Position numbers and translations under genes: made by a program. The notes beneath the pieces are model-generated. The model had not been told where the DNA came from, made no database searches, and worked only from the letters and a program-made list of their open reading frames with translations. From Mucilaginibacter endophyticus (lineage in GTDB: Bacteria > Bacteroidota > Bacteroidia > Sphingobacteriales > Sphingobacteriaceae), in assembly GCF_003351025.1 (NCBI RefSeq), contig NZ_QPCG01000011.1:100220-164219 (forward strand): 64,000 nucleotides of DNA, read 5' to 3'. Shown here piece by piece: positions 14,371 through 23,333 of this stretch. Position 1 is the stretch's first letter. The number at the start of each line of letters is the position of its first letter.

Positions 14371-15384
14371 TTAAACCTCTGCCATCGCTTTAATCACCCC
14401 ATTCGCTGGGTCAAGCCAGCTTTCAAAGTTATCCTTCACTTTATTAAACGCTACCCGATGTGTAATATAATTTGCCGGTTGCACTAACCCTTTTTTTATT
14501 GAGGTGATCACATGCTCAAAGTCTTCCCTGGTTGCATTGCGGCTGCTCATGAGCGTAGCTTCACGTTTATGAAATTCAGGATGGCTTACTCTGATCTCCC
14601 CCTTTTGTAGACCGACCAATACATATCTGGCACCGTGAGCCATGTAGCTAAACCCATTATTAATTGCATTTAAGCTGCCGGTTGCATCTATTATTACAGC
14701 AGGCATATCGCCGTTTGTTATTTTTGACAATCGCGTTATTACGTTCTCGTCCAATACATTGATCGTGTGATCTACCTTTAATTTGTCGCTGCAAAATTTA
14801 AGCCGCCCGGCATTTAGATCCATTGCAATTACCCTGCCGCCGGCAATGCGGGCAAATTCCATGATCCCCAGGCCTATTGGCCCTGCCCCGATAACCAGCA
14901 CGCATTCCCCTGGTTTAACATCCGCCCGTCTTACACCATGTGCACCAATAGCAAGTGGCTCTACTAAAGCCAGTTCATCATAGCTTAAACCTTCGCCATG
15001 TACAAGTGAGTAAGTTGGCACATTCAGGTATTCGGCCATTCCGCCGTCAATATGTACGCCGCATACATTGATCTTTACACAGCAATTGGGTTTGCCCGAT
15101 CTGCAAGCTATACAAGAGCCGCAGTTGAAGTAGGGGATAAATGTAACAACATCTCCTTTTTGAAAACCTGCTGCGCCGCCTGTATCAACCAATTCGCCAG
15201 AAAGCTCATGGCCCAAAACGCGCGGGTAGCTAAAATATGGTTGTGTCCCATCAAAAGCATGCAGATCGGTGCCGCAAATTCCTATTCTCCTGATTCTGAT
15301 CTGTGCATAGCCTTCTTGAATTTCGGGTTTTTCCTGTTCTTTAAAAGCCAGCCGCCCTGGCTCCTCGCAAACTATTACCTGCAT
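14371..15384 (-). CDS. Zinc-dependent alcohol/sugar dehydrogenase (MDR family)
   Basis: The 337-residue protein has the catalytic zinc ligands in GICGTDLHAFDG and GHELSGE, the structural zinc loop CGSCIACRSGKPNCC, and the NAD(P)-binding GAGPIGLGIMEFA motif. It belongs with sorbitol/threonine-type medium-chain dehydrogenases. It is the last gene of the GH29-GH97-permease-AKR-mutarotase operon, 12 bases after the mutarotase gene. By context it oxidises an intermediate of L-fucose breakdown, but the exact step (fucose, fuconate or a keto-deoxy intermediate) cannot be read from sequence. Confidence 0.85.
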   Translation of the reverse strand: MQVIVCEEPGRLAFKEQEKPEIQEGYAQIRIRRIGICGTDLHAFDGTQPYFSYPRVLGHELSGELVDTGGAAGFQKGDVVTFIPYFNCGSCIACRSGKPNCCVKINVCGVHIDGGMAEYLNVPTYSLVHGEGLSYDELALVEPLAIGAHGVRRADVKPGECVLVIGAGPIGLGIMEFARIAGGRVIAMDLNAGRLKFCSDKLKVDHTINVLDENVITRLSKITNGDMPAVIIDATGSLNAINNGFSYMAHGARYVLVGLQKGEIRVSHPEFHKREATLMSSRNATREDFEHVITSIKKGLVQPANYITHRVAFNKVKDNFESWLDPANGVIKAMAEV

Positions 15385-15396
15385 ATACTCTCGGTT

Positions 15397-15732
15397 TTAA
15401 AGCTTAAAAATCTGTTTCATAAGTACCCATTTCTCCCCGTCCTTTGCCCAGGGGAGGGGCTGTTGAAATAGCCACATCAACTGTTCCCATTCCTGTACTT
15501 TAGGGTTAAGCGCATCCATTGCTTCTTTTCTTTTTGCCTGGTAGTCATCGCTAGTTTCCATGATCATAAACAATCTGTTTCCGGTACGATAGATCTGCAT
15601 ATCGAGTATATCTACGTCCACGATGCTTTTGCGTATCTCCGGCCAGCTATTTTCTGCCTTATGCCAGTGTTCATATTCTGCTATCAATTGCGGATCATCC
15701 TTTAAATCAAGGGCCAAACAGTATCTTTTCAT
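15397..15732 (-). CDS. L-rhamnose/L-fucose mutarotase (RhaM family)
   Basis: The 111-residue protein has the RhaM-family layout: KRYCLALDLKDDPQLIAEY at the start, then EHWHKAENSWPEI, a LDMQIYRTGNRLFMIME strand pair, and the conserved WEQLMWLFQQPLPWA end. RhaM enzymes interconvert alpha and beta anomers of 6-deoxy-hexoses. In this operon with fucosidase, fucose permease and fucose dehydrogenase homologues, L-fucose is the likely substrate. It is 16 bases from the aldo/keto reductase gene and 12 from the dehydrogenase gene. The length is normal for the family. Confidence 0.85.
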   Translation of the reverse strand: MKRYCLALDLKDDPQLIAEYEHWHKAENSWPEIRKSIVDVDILDMQIYRTGNRLFMIMETSDDYQAKRKEAMDALNPKVQEWEQLMWLFQQPLPWAKDGEKWVLMKQIFKL

Positions 15733-15748
15733 CGTGATATTTTATTTT

Positions 15749-16765
15749 TTACAGGTAGGTGGAGGCGTATGACACATCGATTAAACCAGTTGCCTTCATT
15801 TCTTTCCAAAATTGCGCAGGGATCGTTAAATAGGCTAAAGCAACATTTTGGGACACCCGCTCCGCATTGGTGGTATTTATGGCAATGCTTTTAACACCGG
15901 GCGCTTTTAGTCCAAAGGCAACACAGGCGTCGGCGGGTTTTATGTTATAATCTGCACATAAGCCATAGAACAACTCCCTCCAGCGGTACAAATGGCTGTC
16001 TTTTACCGGATCGGTTAACCGGTAATTGTAATAAGCAGATCCTGTTAAAAAGCCCCCGTTAAAAACAGCGGAATTAATGATCTGAGTTCCTTGTTTTTCA
16101 AGGTCCTGCATAAATTCAATTAATTCCCGGGGGTGGCTGTGCACTGTCATACTATTGGCTATCATCACCCAATCGAGCTTTACATCATCGGTTATTTTCC
16201 TGATGATCCGCCAGTCCTTAGAACCTACGCCGATGCCCTTTACTTTACCATCCCGTTTCAACTCGTTTAGCGCACGGTAAGCTTCCAATATATCATGGTA
16301 ACGTTGCGCTTGTTCCTGCTCATCTTTTGCCGCATTAAAATATTCATCCGGGTCATGTACAGACACCAGTTCTGCATGGTAATTGCCCAACAATTTGTTT
16401 CCCTGTTCATAGCACTCCAGGATGCCTTCATAACTAATTCGTTGAACGGCATCGTATTTCAGGTCACGCCAAACCCCAGGTTCAAAAGTAGGCTCCGGAC
16501 TTGTTAATGCAGTACGCAGCCAGCCTAATTTATTGCTAATGAGTACATCTGAAGGGTTTGCCTTCAATTGTGCCAGTGCACTTCCCAGCGATTCGAGCGC
16601 AAGTCCCGCGCCGTATTTGCCAGCGGAATCAAATACGGCCGGTTTAGGGGAATATCTGATGCTTTCGGCAACAATTGACCGTTTAACTTCATCAGAAAGT
16701 GCTACGTATAAATTTCCTAATCCGCTGGTTCCAAAAATTATTTTAGGTAAATTAATTTCTTGCAT
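15749..16765 (-). CDS. Aldo/keto reductase, L-fucose dehydrogenase-like
   Basis: I start at ATG 16763-16765 (MQEINLPKIIFGTSGLGN); a longer frame upstream overlaps the permease gene and is not used. The 338-residue protein has the AKR tetrad regions: Asp and Tyr in FDSAGKYGAGLAL, Lys in ISNKLGW and His in VSVHDPDEY. It resembles D-threo-aldose 1-dehydrogenases, which oxidise L-fucose to L-fuconolactone, the first step of the non-phosphorylating fucose route. It is the fourth of six genes, with gaps of 17 and 16 bases on either side. The lactonase and dehydratase of that route are not in the window. Confidence 0.85.
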   Translation of the reverse strand: MQEINLPKIIFGTSGLGNLYVALSDEVKRSIVAESIRYSPKPAVFDSAGKYGAGLALESLGSALAQLKANPSDVLISNKLGWLRTALTSPEPTFEPGVWRDLKYDAVQRISYEGILECYEQGNKLLGNYHAELVSVHDPDEYFNAAKDEQEQAQRYHDILEAYRALNELKRDGKVKGIGVGSKDWRIIRKITDDVKLDWVMIANSMTVHSHPRELIEFMQDLEKQGTQIINSAVFNGGFLTGSAYYNYRLTDPVKDSHLYRWRELFYGLCADYNIKPADACVAFGLKAPGVKSIAINTTNAERVSQNVALAYLTIPAQFWKEMKATGLIDVSYASTYL

Positions 16766-16782
16766 ATCGAAAATGGATATTA

Positions 16783-18051
16783 TTAAAGGATAGCTGAAAC
16801 AGGTATATTTTCTTGTTTCACTTTTATCTGATGGCCTTTTAATCCAAAAAATGCTACCACCGCAAAGCATACCAATGGTACCACATAGCCATATTGAATA
16901 TTACCGGTTACGTCGCTGATGTAACCAAACACCCTTGGCAAAACAGCACCGCCGACGATGGACATAATGATCAGGCTGCTGCCAAATTCCGTATCGGCTT
17001 TCAAGTCCTTTATGCCCAGCGCAAAAATTGTTGGAAACATGATCGACATAAAGAAACATATAGCCATAACCGTATAGACGGTGATCATACCATGACTTAA
17101 GATAGCTATCGCGCAAAGCAAGATATTAATAGCTCCATAGGCAGCGAGTAAGCTCGCCGAGCTAAAATACCTCATCAGGAAAGTACCGATAAACCTGCCG
17201 ATAAGGAATGCAAAGCCACATACTCCCAAATAATCTGCCGCTTTTACTTCTGTAATACCTGCCGATTTTGTTGCATAAAGAATAAATAAACTAAACACGC
17301 AAACCTGCGCACCTACGTAAAAGAACTGTGCGGCTACACCCCAGGCCAAATGACGGTGCTTGAGGGCGTGTAAGATATTTTTACTGGCCGCATGTCCTTC
17401 ATGTTGTTGGATTCGGGGGAGATGGGTAAATGCAAAGATTAAGGCGATAAGTACCAGTACACTACCTAATATAAAATAAGGCATTTTTACGGAAGAAGCC
17501 TCTGCGGCCAGCGCCAGTTTTCGGCCTTCTTCTGTCATAACTCCTAATTGTGCAGCGGTATATCCTTTAGTGAGGATGATACGTGCGCCAATAATGGGGG
17601 CGAGGGTGGCAGCCAGCCCGTTAAATGACTGGGCAAAGTTAAGCCTTTGTATAGAAGTTGCCGGATCGCCCAATGAAGAAGCATAGGGATTGGCGGCGGT
17701 TTCTAAAATGGTTAACCCGCAGGCAATGATAAATAAGGCTACCAGGAAAAACGTGTACTGTTGGGTATTAGCCGCCGGTATAAATAAATATGAGCCAAAT
17801 GCAAAAACAAGCAGACCGGTTATGATACCTGCTTTATAGCCATATTTTTTCATGATGAAGCCTGCCGGCAAAGCCATCAAAAAATAGGCAATAAATACAG
17901 CCGAATCCACCAGTGTGGCTTGGACGGTTGTGAGCGTAAACGACTTTTTTAAGTGCGGTATCAATATAGGGTCGAGGTTATGGGCGAAACCCCATAAAAA
18001 GAATAAACTGGTTATTAGTATAAATGGAAAGAGTGTTTTATTCTTCGTCAT
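16783..18051 (-). CDS. fucP: L-fucose:H+ symporter (FucP-type MFS permease)
   Basis: The start is ATG 18049-18051 (MTKNKTLFPF). The 422-residue protein has twelve hydrophobic segments and FHS-family marks: SLFFLWGFAHNLDPILIPHL at TM1, where FucP carries the key Asp of the sugar/proton site, and the ETAANPYASSLG motif after TM4. It brings L-fucose, and possibly related sugars, across the inner membrane. It lies between GH97 and the fucose dehydrogenase-like gene, so the operon couples release in the periplasm to uptake and oxidation. Confidence 0.88.
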   Translation of the reverse strand: MTKNKTLFPFILITSLFFLWGFAHNLDPILIPHLKKSFTLTTVQATLVDSAVFIAYFLMALPAGFIMKKYGYKAGIITGLLVFAFGSYLFIPAANTQQYTFFLVALFIIACGLTILETAANPYASSLGDPATSIQRLNFAQSFNGLAATLAPIIGARIILTKGYTAAQLGVMTEEGRKLALAAEASSVKMPYFILGSVLVLIALIFAFTHLPRIQQHEGHAASKNILHALKHRHLAWGVAAQFFYVGAQVCVFSLFILYATKSAGITEVKAADYLGVCGFAFLIGRFIGTFLMRYFSSASLLAAYGAINILLCAIAILSHGMITVYTVMAICFFMSIMFPTIFALGIKDLKADTEFGSSLIIMSIVGGAVLPRVFGYISDVTGNIQYGYVVPLVCFAVVAFFGLKGHQIKVKQENIPVSAIL

Positions 18052-18101
18052 GATCGGATCATTATGTTTTATGTTTCTGTTGCCGGGTAAAAGGGCCATT
18101 C

Positions 18102-20054
18102 TTATTTGTAGGCTGTGATTTTGGCTACCCATCCGCCCGAGGTATCCAAATGGATATTCATAACTGCACTTGCTGATACTTTGCCTTCAGTCCGGGTTAA
18201 GTTTTGAGGTGAGGACAACACATCCGCCCATGACGATAAGGTATATTTACCCGCCGGTAAAAAATCCATTTTTAATTGAATCGTCCTTTCCGAACCGTTG
18301 GTCATTGCGCCTACGTACCAGTCTTTTCCGCTTCTTTTGGCGATGATGACATATTCGCCCGGGTAACCGCCAAGTACTTTCGTATCGTCCCAAACGGTAG
18401 GCATATTGTTTAGGAAATCGGCCCCTGGCTTACCCAAAATGTAGTCGGGTGCATCGCAGTAAACCGTAAAGGGACTTTCGTAAATCACAAATTTTGCCAG
18501 TTCGGCGCAACGGCTGTTCATTACCTGGGTGGGGCTGCCTTTCCTGAACTCTTCTTTTTTTACATTTAAAAAACCGCCGGGAGTATAATCCATTGGCCCT
18601 GCCAGCATACGGGTGAATGGGAGTGTAGTATTATGTCCTGCTGTTATTCTGGTCGAAAACTTGGAATATTCCTCTCCTAAAACTCCTTCGCGGGTTAACA
18701 TGTTCGGATAGGTACGCTCAATACCATCGGGTTTATAAGCACCGTGAAAATCAACCATCAGGTGATACTGGGCGGCAGTTCTAATGATGCGGCGGTACCA
18801 GTTTACCATTTGCTGGTCGTCCCGGTCCATAAAATCAATCTTAACCCCGGCAATGCCCCATTGTTCGTAAATTGGAAAAGCTTTTTCAAAATTATCATTC
18901 CGGTTAACATCCGAACTATACAACCACAGCCAGCATTTAACCTTTTTTGCTTGGGCATAAGCTAAAATTTCGGGCATGTTCAATTGCGGGGCAGGTTTGG
19001 TAATATTAGCTTCTGGCTTGTTAAATGGGCCATACCATTGCCAGTCGATAAGCATGTAAGGCCAATGCTGTGCCGATGCCAGATCGATATACTTTTTGAT
19101 GGTTGGCATATCCATCTTGACCTCGCCGCTCCACCAGTTATCCCAGGCGCTCATACCAGGCTTGATCCAGTTTGCATCCTTCAAGATGCAGGGAGGGTTC
19201 AGGTTCTGGATCAGTTCCGATTCGATTAATTTACCCGGCGAAGCTGCCAGCATGACCACACGCCAGGGGGTAAGCAGGTTGTTAGCGAAACGCGCCTTAA
19301 CCCCGTTCTCACTTTCGCCTGGCAGAGGGGATAATTTCGTAACCAGTTCAACTTTGTCAGTTGCGTTCGTATCTGTTTTTAGCGAACCAATATAAAACCC
19401 GGGATAGTTATCGATATTAGCCTCTGTAATTGCCGTATAATGGCTTTGATCTAATTCTACCAGCAGGGGTAAGCCCGCTATTGTTTTTTCTGTGATATGG
19501 TTTAGGTTTTTGGGTTGAAATTCAGTCTCCTGAGATGAGGTATAACTGCCGTAGTCTGCCACCCAACTCTTTGCCTTTGCCGGTAAATTAAAACTGGTCA
19601 GTTCCCTTATAATCTGCCGGTCGCCGATGTTGTCGGCTCCGAATAACTGGTAACGAAAGGCAATCCCGTCATCATAAGCCCTGAACCAGATCTTTATCCG
19701 GCGCATAGGACCCGATTTTTCCATCAGTGACAGTTCCAGTTCATTGTAATGGTCGGTGATGGTACTATGTTTTGCTTTTACTACCGGTGCCCATGTTTGG
19801 TTAACGGAATGTTCAACATGACCGGTTACGGTCATGCTGGCACCCATAGCAGGTTCGTTTTTAAACTCAAAGCCCAGTGAAGAAGGATGGATGATAGTTA
19901 AACCATTGCTGGTTACAGTATATTGCAGACTATTGGTATTGTTTACCTCGATAATGTTTTTTTTATCGGGCGATACCAGCTTAAAAGTTTGGGCTAAAGA
20001 AGGAACTGCCAACGAAACAGCAGTAATCAAGACGTAAAAAGTTTTCAGGTTCAT
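18102..20054 (-). CDS. GH97 glycoside hydrolase (probable alpha-galactosidase type)
   Basis: ATG 20052-20054 gives 650 residues with a signal peptide (MNLKTFYVLITAVSLAVPSLAQ). The N-terminal beta-sandwich is followed by a (beta/alpha)8 barrel with SAWDNWWSGEVKMDMPTIKK, WPYMLIDWQWYG, GVKIDFMDRDDQQM and GVLGEEYSKF. The Asp in KIDFMD sits where the retaining GH97 enzymes (BtGH97b type) have their nucleophile, while inverting SusB-like members use Glu residues elsewhere. That favours a retaining alpha-galactosidase-like enzyme, acting in the periplasm. It starts eight bases after the fucosidase stop in the same operon. Confidence 0.82.
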   Translation of the reverse strand: MNLKTFYVLITAVSLAVPSLAQTFKLVSPDKKNIIEVNNTNSLQYTVTSNGLTIIHPSSLGFEFKNEPAMGASMTVTGHVEHSVNQTWAPVVKAKHSTITDHYNELELSLMEKSGPMRRIKIWFRAYDDGIAFRYQLFGADNIGDRQIIRELTSFNLPAKAKSWVADYGSYTSSQETEFQPKNLNHITEKTIAGLPLLVELDQSHYTAITEANIDNYPGFYIGSLKTDTNATDKVELVTKLSPLPGESENGVKARFANNLLTPWRVVMLAASPGKLIESELIQNLNPPCILKDANWIKPGMSAWDNWWSGEVKMDMPTIKKYIDLASAQHWPYMLIDWQWYGPFNKPEANITKPAPQLNMPEILAYAQAKKVKCWLWLYSSDVNRNDNFEKAFPIYEQWGIAGVKIDFMDRDDQQMVNWYRRIIRTAAQYHLMVDFHGAYKPDGIERTYPNMLTREGVLGEEYSKFSTRITAGHNTTLPFTRMLAGPMDYTPGGFLNVKKEEFRKGSPTQVMNSRCAELAKFVIYESPFTVYCDAPDYILGKPGADFLNNMPTVWDDTKVLGGYPGEYVIIAKRSGKDWYVGAMTNGSERTIQLKMDFLPAGKYTLSSWADVLSSPQNLTRTEGKVSASAVMNIHLDTSGGWVAKITAYK

Positions 20055-20062
20055 GATATTGA

Positions 20063-21709
20063 TTAAATAGCCCCTTCTATTTTTAATACAAATGCATCGT
20101 TGCAAGGAGCATTTTCAGGCATCTTTACCTTAAGCCCTGCTTCCGTCTGTTCAAAGCTCAGCTTATCGTTTCCAAGCAGGCTTACGCTGCTTATAATACC
20201 TGCTTCATTGCCTTTTGCTAATTTTTTAATAATTGCTTCATTACCGGCAGGCCAACCCAGCATAGTAGCGTAAAGGGTTTTACCTTTTGTGGTAAACCGG
20301 ATATCTTCGGCACCGAATGGCTTGCCTTTACCTTCATTAAAACCCTGTGCATTGATAGGTGCCGCCGAATCTGTTGCCGGCCCTTCTCCAAATACCTTCC
20401 ATGGCCGGGTGCCGTAAATTGCCCCGCTGTTAACCTGCATCCAGGCTCCTATACCGTCAACTACGGTACGTTCCTCACTATCAAGAGTGCCATCGCCACG
20501 TAACGGTATGTTTAAGAGCAGATTGCCGTTTTTGCTTACAATGTCAACCAGGGTGTGAACCACGGTTTTGGCGCTTTTATAATGTTTATTATCAAATATG
20601 CGGCGATCATAGTGCCAGGCACCAATACAAGTATCCGTTTGCCATGGCAAGGGCTCTATCTGGTTGCTCTGTCCGCGCTCTATATCCCATATCATACATT
20701 TACGCTGTTGCTCATTCAGTACCTTGGCAAACAATGCAGCCTGCAGTTTACCATGTTTTTTAATACTGGTATTGTACATATGCGCTGCAATTTTTAAGCC
20801 TGCATCGCTTACCGGCCAAAGAGGTAATGCGGTATCGTCAAAATAGATTAATTCGGGCCCATATTTATCAATTAGCTCGATGGTACGGTTCAGGAACTTA
20901 TCGCAATAAGCTTTATTAGGCACGCTTGCGCCGTTGCCCCAATCCCAATGAGCCCCCATGCTGTCGTCATTAAGACTATCCTTGCTTAAGGTGTGGTTTT
21001 GTGCATACAATTCCTGCGGGTCATAACCGTTCCACCATTTGCCTGCGCCATCAGCTTTAGTGAGTTTACCGTCGTAAGGGATACCTGCATATGGTCCGCT
21101 TTTATCTGCACGCTGTGCAACCTCATACCATGTCCATGGATGGGAAGCGTGCACTGTTACACCAAAAGGCAGGCCGTGTTCTTTAGCTGCTTTGGCCCAG
21201 CCGCCAATCAGGTCTTTTTTGGGGCCAAGTTTGGTAGAGTTCCAGCTTTGGTATTTGCTGTCGTAAAGGTCAAAGTTATCATGGTGATTGGCCAGTGCCA
21301 TAAAATATTTAGCACCTGCTTTTTTGTAAAGGCCTACCAGTTCATCGGGGTTCCAGTTCTCGGCCTTCCATTCGTTAATAACATCTTTAAAGCCAAATTT
21401 TGAAGGGTGTCCATATTTTTGAACATGGTATTTATATTGATCACTACCTTCCTGGTACATGCCGCGGGCATACCAGTCGCCGCGTTCGGGCTGGCATTGA
21501 GGTCCCCAGTGCGCCCAGATACCAAACTTCGCGTCGCGAAACCAATCGGGTACCTGGTATTGCGCTAATGAATCCCATGCGGGTTTAAAAGGGCCGGGGG
21601 CGAGACTGGCATTTAAATTTGGGTGCAGCAAACTACTGCCAAAGGCCCTTGACAGATACAAGGATGAGAATCCTGCAGCTAAGCCTTTTATTAAAGTTCT
21701 TCTTTTCAT
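20063..21709 (-). CDS. GH29 alpha-L-fucosidase, first gene of the fucose operon
   Basis: The 548-residue protein has a twin-Arg-like signal (MKRRTLIKGLAAGFSSLYLS). The barrel starts VPDWFRDAKFGIWAHWGPQ and contains FMALANHHDNFDLYDS and the nucleophile-region strand ELIYFDDTALPLW. It cleaves terminal alpha-L-fucose in the periplasm. It is closely related to the GH29 at 36953 (shared WFRDAKFGIWAHWGPQ and YGHPSKFG blocks) and less so to the one at 55970. It is the first gene of a six-gene operon whose permease and dehydrogenases handle the released fucose. The candidate AraC operator lies 185 bases upstream. Confidence 0.88.
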   Translation of the reverse strand: MKRRTLIKGLAAGFSSLYLSRAFGSSLLHPNLNASLAPGPFKPAWDSLAQYQVPDWFRDAKFGIWAHWGPQCQPERGDWYARGMYQEGSDQYKYHVQKYGHPSKFGFKDVINEWKAENWNPDELVGLYKKAGAKYFMALANHHDNFDLYDSKYQSWNSTKLGPKKDLIGGWAKAAKEHGLPFGVTVHASHPWTWYEVAQRADKSGPYAGIPYDGKLTKADGAGKWWNGYDPQELYAQNHTLSKDSLNDDSMGAHWDWGNGASVPNKAYCDKFLNRTIELIDKYGPELIYFDDTALPLWPVSDAGLKIAAHMYNTSIKKHGKLQAALFAKVLNEQQRKCMIWDIERGQSNQIEPLPWQTDTCIGAWHYDRRIFDNKHYKSAKTVVHTLVDIVSKNGNLLLNIPLRGDGTLDSEERTVVDGIGAWMQVNSGAIYGTRPWKVFGEGPATDSAAPINAQGFNEGKGKPFGAEDIRFTTKGKTLYATMLGWPAGNEAIIKKLAKGNEAGIISSVSLLGNDKLSFEQTEAGLKVKMPENAPCNDAFVLKIEGAI

Positions 21710-22177
21710 AATTAAGTTTAACGATTAAAGAAAACAGCTATGCCGATAAGCTATATGGATGAATAGCCGGGCTTTAAATAAATATCTACAAGTGGCTATC
21801 TATAATTGGTTAATCTGCAATTCGCATTATCGGATCAATAATTGATAATCATACAAATTTCTTTGAATTAACAGCTAAATAATTGGCCTAATGGGACTTT
21901 TTTTTGTATAAAACCGACTTTTTGGGCGGGAGAAAATGCGAATTATTGAAAAGAATTGAGGTTGCTAAATCGAAGTGTATATTGGGAGGACTGACTGTAA
22001 CTTGTTTATTTAGTGGTTGTTGTATGTGGAGTAAAGCTAATATGTTGTACGAGCTATTACACATTGATTATTTAAGGCCCGGTATCTATAAATGCATTGG
22101 CAATGGTTATTTCAGACCAAGCTTTTTTAATGACAGCCCTATTTTTCTCGGCTATCATGATATCTGTAGCTCGTTGA
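21710..22177. other. Promoter region of the fucose operon
   Basis: Gene-free DNA of about 470 bases between the AraC gene and the GH29 gene. It carries the 27-bp operator at 21894-21920. A plus-strand frame at 21904-22239 has a poor protein composition and overlaps the AraC 3' end; I do not treat it as a gene. Confidence 0.5.
21894..21920 (-). promoter_or_regulatory. Candidate AraC operator 1 (fucose operon)
   Basis: On the minus strand the half-sites AAGTCGG and AAGTCC are in direct repeat, 21 bases start to start (two helical turns), joined by a T/A-rich spacer with TATACAA. The site at 23130-23156 matches it at 24 of 27 positions. Direct half-sites on one DNA face are what AraC-family dimers bind. 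It lies 185 bases upstream of the GH29 start and reads in the same direction. Confidence 0.6.
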
Positions 22178-23065
22178 TCAATGATCAAAACCAACCAGGT
22201 ACATCTGCTTTCTATATTCACTGGGCGACATGCCGGTGAGCTTTTTGAATGTTTTGGAGAAATAAGAAAGGTTATCAAATCCGGTTTGAGTACAGATTTC
22301 TGAATAGGACATGCGGCTTGTCGCCATCAGGTACTGTGCACGCTCAACGCGTTTTTCATTGATATAATTTAATGGCCTGCTTCCGGTATATTGTTTAAAT
22401 TGCCTTGAAAAATAATCAACATTTTGATTGGCCCGGGATGCAAGCAGCTGAACCGAAAGTTCCAAATGTAAATTAACAAGGATATAATTTAATGTTTCTG
22501 CAATTTTTACCGGGATAAGTTTATGTTCCGGGCTTTTGAACAATTGAGGAGTCAGGAATTTGGCAGTTAGCATCATCAGGATACCCTGGGTTTCCAGGTA
22601 TGTTGATGTGTTTTGTTGATTGTTAAGTTCCTGGTATTCCTTATAATAAATATCTTTTTCATACACCTGAGGGTTATCGGACCGGTTGATTCCCCGCCCC
22701 GGGTTAATTTGAAGTAATCGGTTGAAAAGGTTAACATCCATTTCGGTGGCCTTTGTTTTCAATACAGCCCTGTTATTGGCAAACAGTGAGCTTCCGTCTA
22801 TCGAATCTTCAAAAAACTGAACGAAAAACTGACCGAGATAATCACCACAACCCAAGTTGCATAGCGTGAAACTTGGAATGATGTATAAATAGCCCGGTTC
22901 AAGTTTTAATGAATTGGCGGCATCTGATAGTTCACCTTCTCCGTCATCTATGTAATAAATACGGTAGTATGGACTTATAACATTCCTATAATTCCATTTA
23001 CAGTTAAGCCTCACATAGTCAACGTTAAGCAGCGAGAAAGTATGTTTTAAATTTCTTTTGATCAT
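22178..23065 (-). CDS. AraC-family regulator of the fucose operon
   Basis: ATG 23063-23065 (MIKRNLKHTF) gives 295 residues. The N-terminal half is a cupin-like sensor (YYRIYYIDDGEGELSDAANS, KLEPGYLYIIPSFTLCNLG), and the C-terminal hundred residues hold two helix-turn-helix motifs (ELSVQLLASRANQNVDYFSR and MSYSEICTQTGFDNLSYFSK, then FKKLTGMSPSEYR). It lies upstream of the fucose operon on the same strand and divergent from the HTCS gene. Operator-like sites lie on both sides of it, so it probably controls the operon, the HTCS gene and perhaps itself. The ligand is likely L-fucose or a derivative, by context only. Confidence 0.85.
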   Translation of the reverse strand: MIKRNLKHTFSLLNVDYVRLNCKWNYRNVISPYYRIYYIDDGEGELSDAANSLKLEPGYLYIIPSFTLCNLGCGDYLGQFFVQFFEDSIDGSSLFANNRAVLKTKATEMDVNLFNRLLQINPGRGINRSDNPQVYEKDIYYKEYQELNNQQNTSTYLETQGILMMLTAKFLTPQLFKSPEHKLIPVKIAETLNYILVNLHLELSVQLLASRANQNVDYFSRQFKQYTGSRPLNYINEKRVERAQYLMATSRMSYSEICTQTGFDNLSYFSKTFKKLTGMSPSEYRKQMYLVGFDH

Positions 23066-23129
23066 CTGGACCACAAATATGCAAATGCTTTGATATACCT
23101 AAATGCATATCAATATCTAAAATATAGTA

Positions 23130-23156
23130 AAGTCGGATTTTTACAATAAAAAGTCC
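23130..23156 (+). promoter_or_regulatory. Candidate AraC operator 2 (AraC-HTCS intergenic)
   Basis: Half-sites AAGTCGG and AAGTCC are spaced 21 bases start to start, with three mismatches in 27 from the site at 21894-21920. It lies 178 bases before the HTCS start, reading toward it, and 65 bases from the AraC start. Its distance to the HTCS gene is nearly the same as that of operator 1 to its gene. Confidence 0.6.
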
Positions 23157-23284
23157 ATTTTAATTAAGTTTTTAGATGGAGGCTTACTGTAGGTTTGAAT
23201 CAACCAATATAAAGAAGCATATCTCAAAACTTTGAATTAGTACAGGTCATTAATGAGCTTTGCCTTGCATATTAAAATTTGACC

Positions 23285-23317
23285 TTTGCCAAACTCTGTT
23301 TTTATTGCTTATTTTTA
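23285..23317 (+). promoter_or_regulatory. Possible Bacteroidota-type promoter for the HTCS gene
   Basis: TTTG at 23285-23288 and TATTTTTA at 23310-23317 are 21 bases apart, close to the TTTG/TAnnTTTG arrangement of the primary sigma factor in Bacteroidota. It lies just before the start codon at 23334 and downstream of operator 2. Confidence 0.35.
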
Positions 23318-23333
23318 AGAATACCCCTAAGCT

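Noticed and set aside
15749..16870. Longer start for the aldo/keto reductase
   Set aside because: The extension overlaps the permease gene and lacks family similarity; the conserved protein begins at MQEINLPKII (16765).
21904..22239. 111-residue plus-strand frame before the AraC gene
   Set aside because: It contains the operator and is antisense to the AraC 3' end; the composition is unusual (many Cys and Tyr) and no family is seen.
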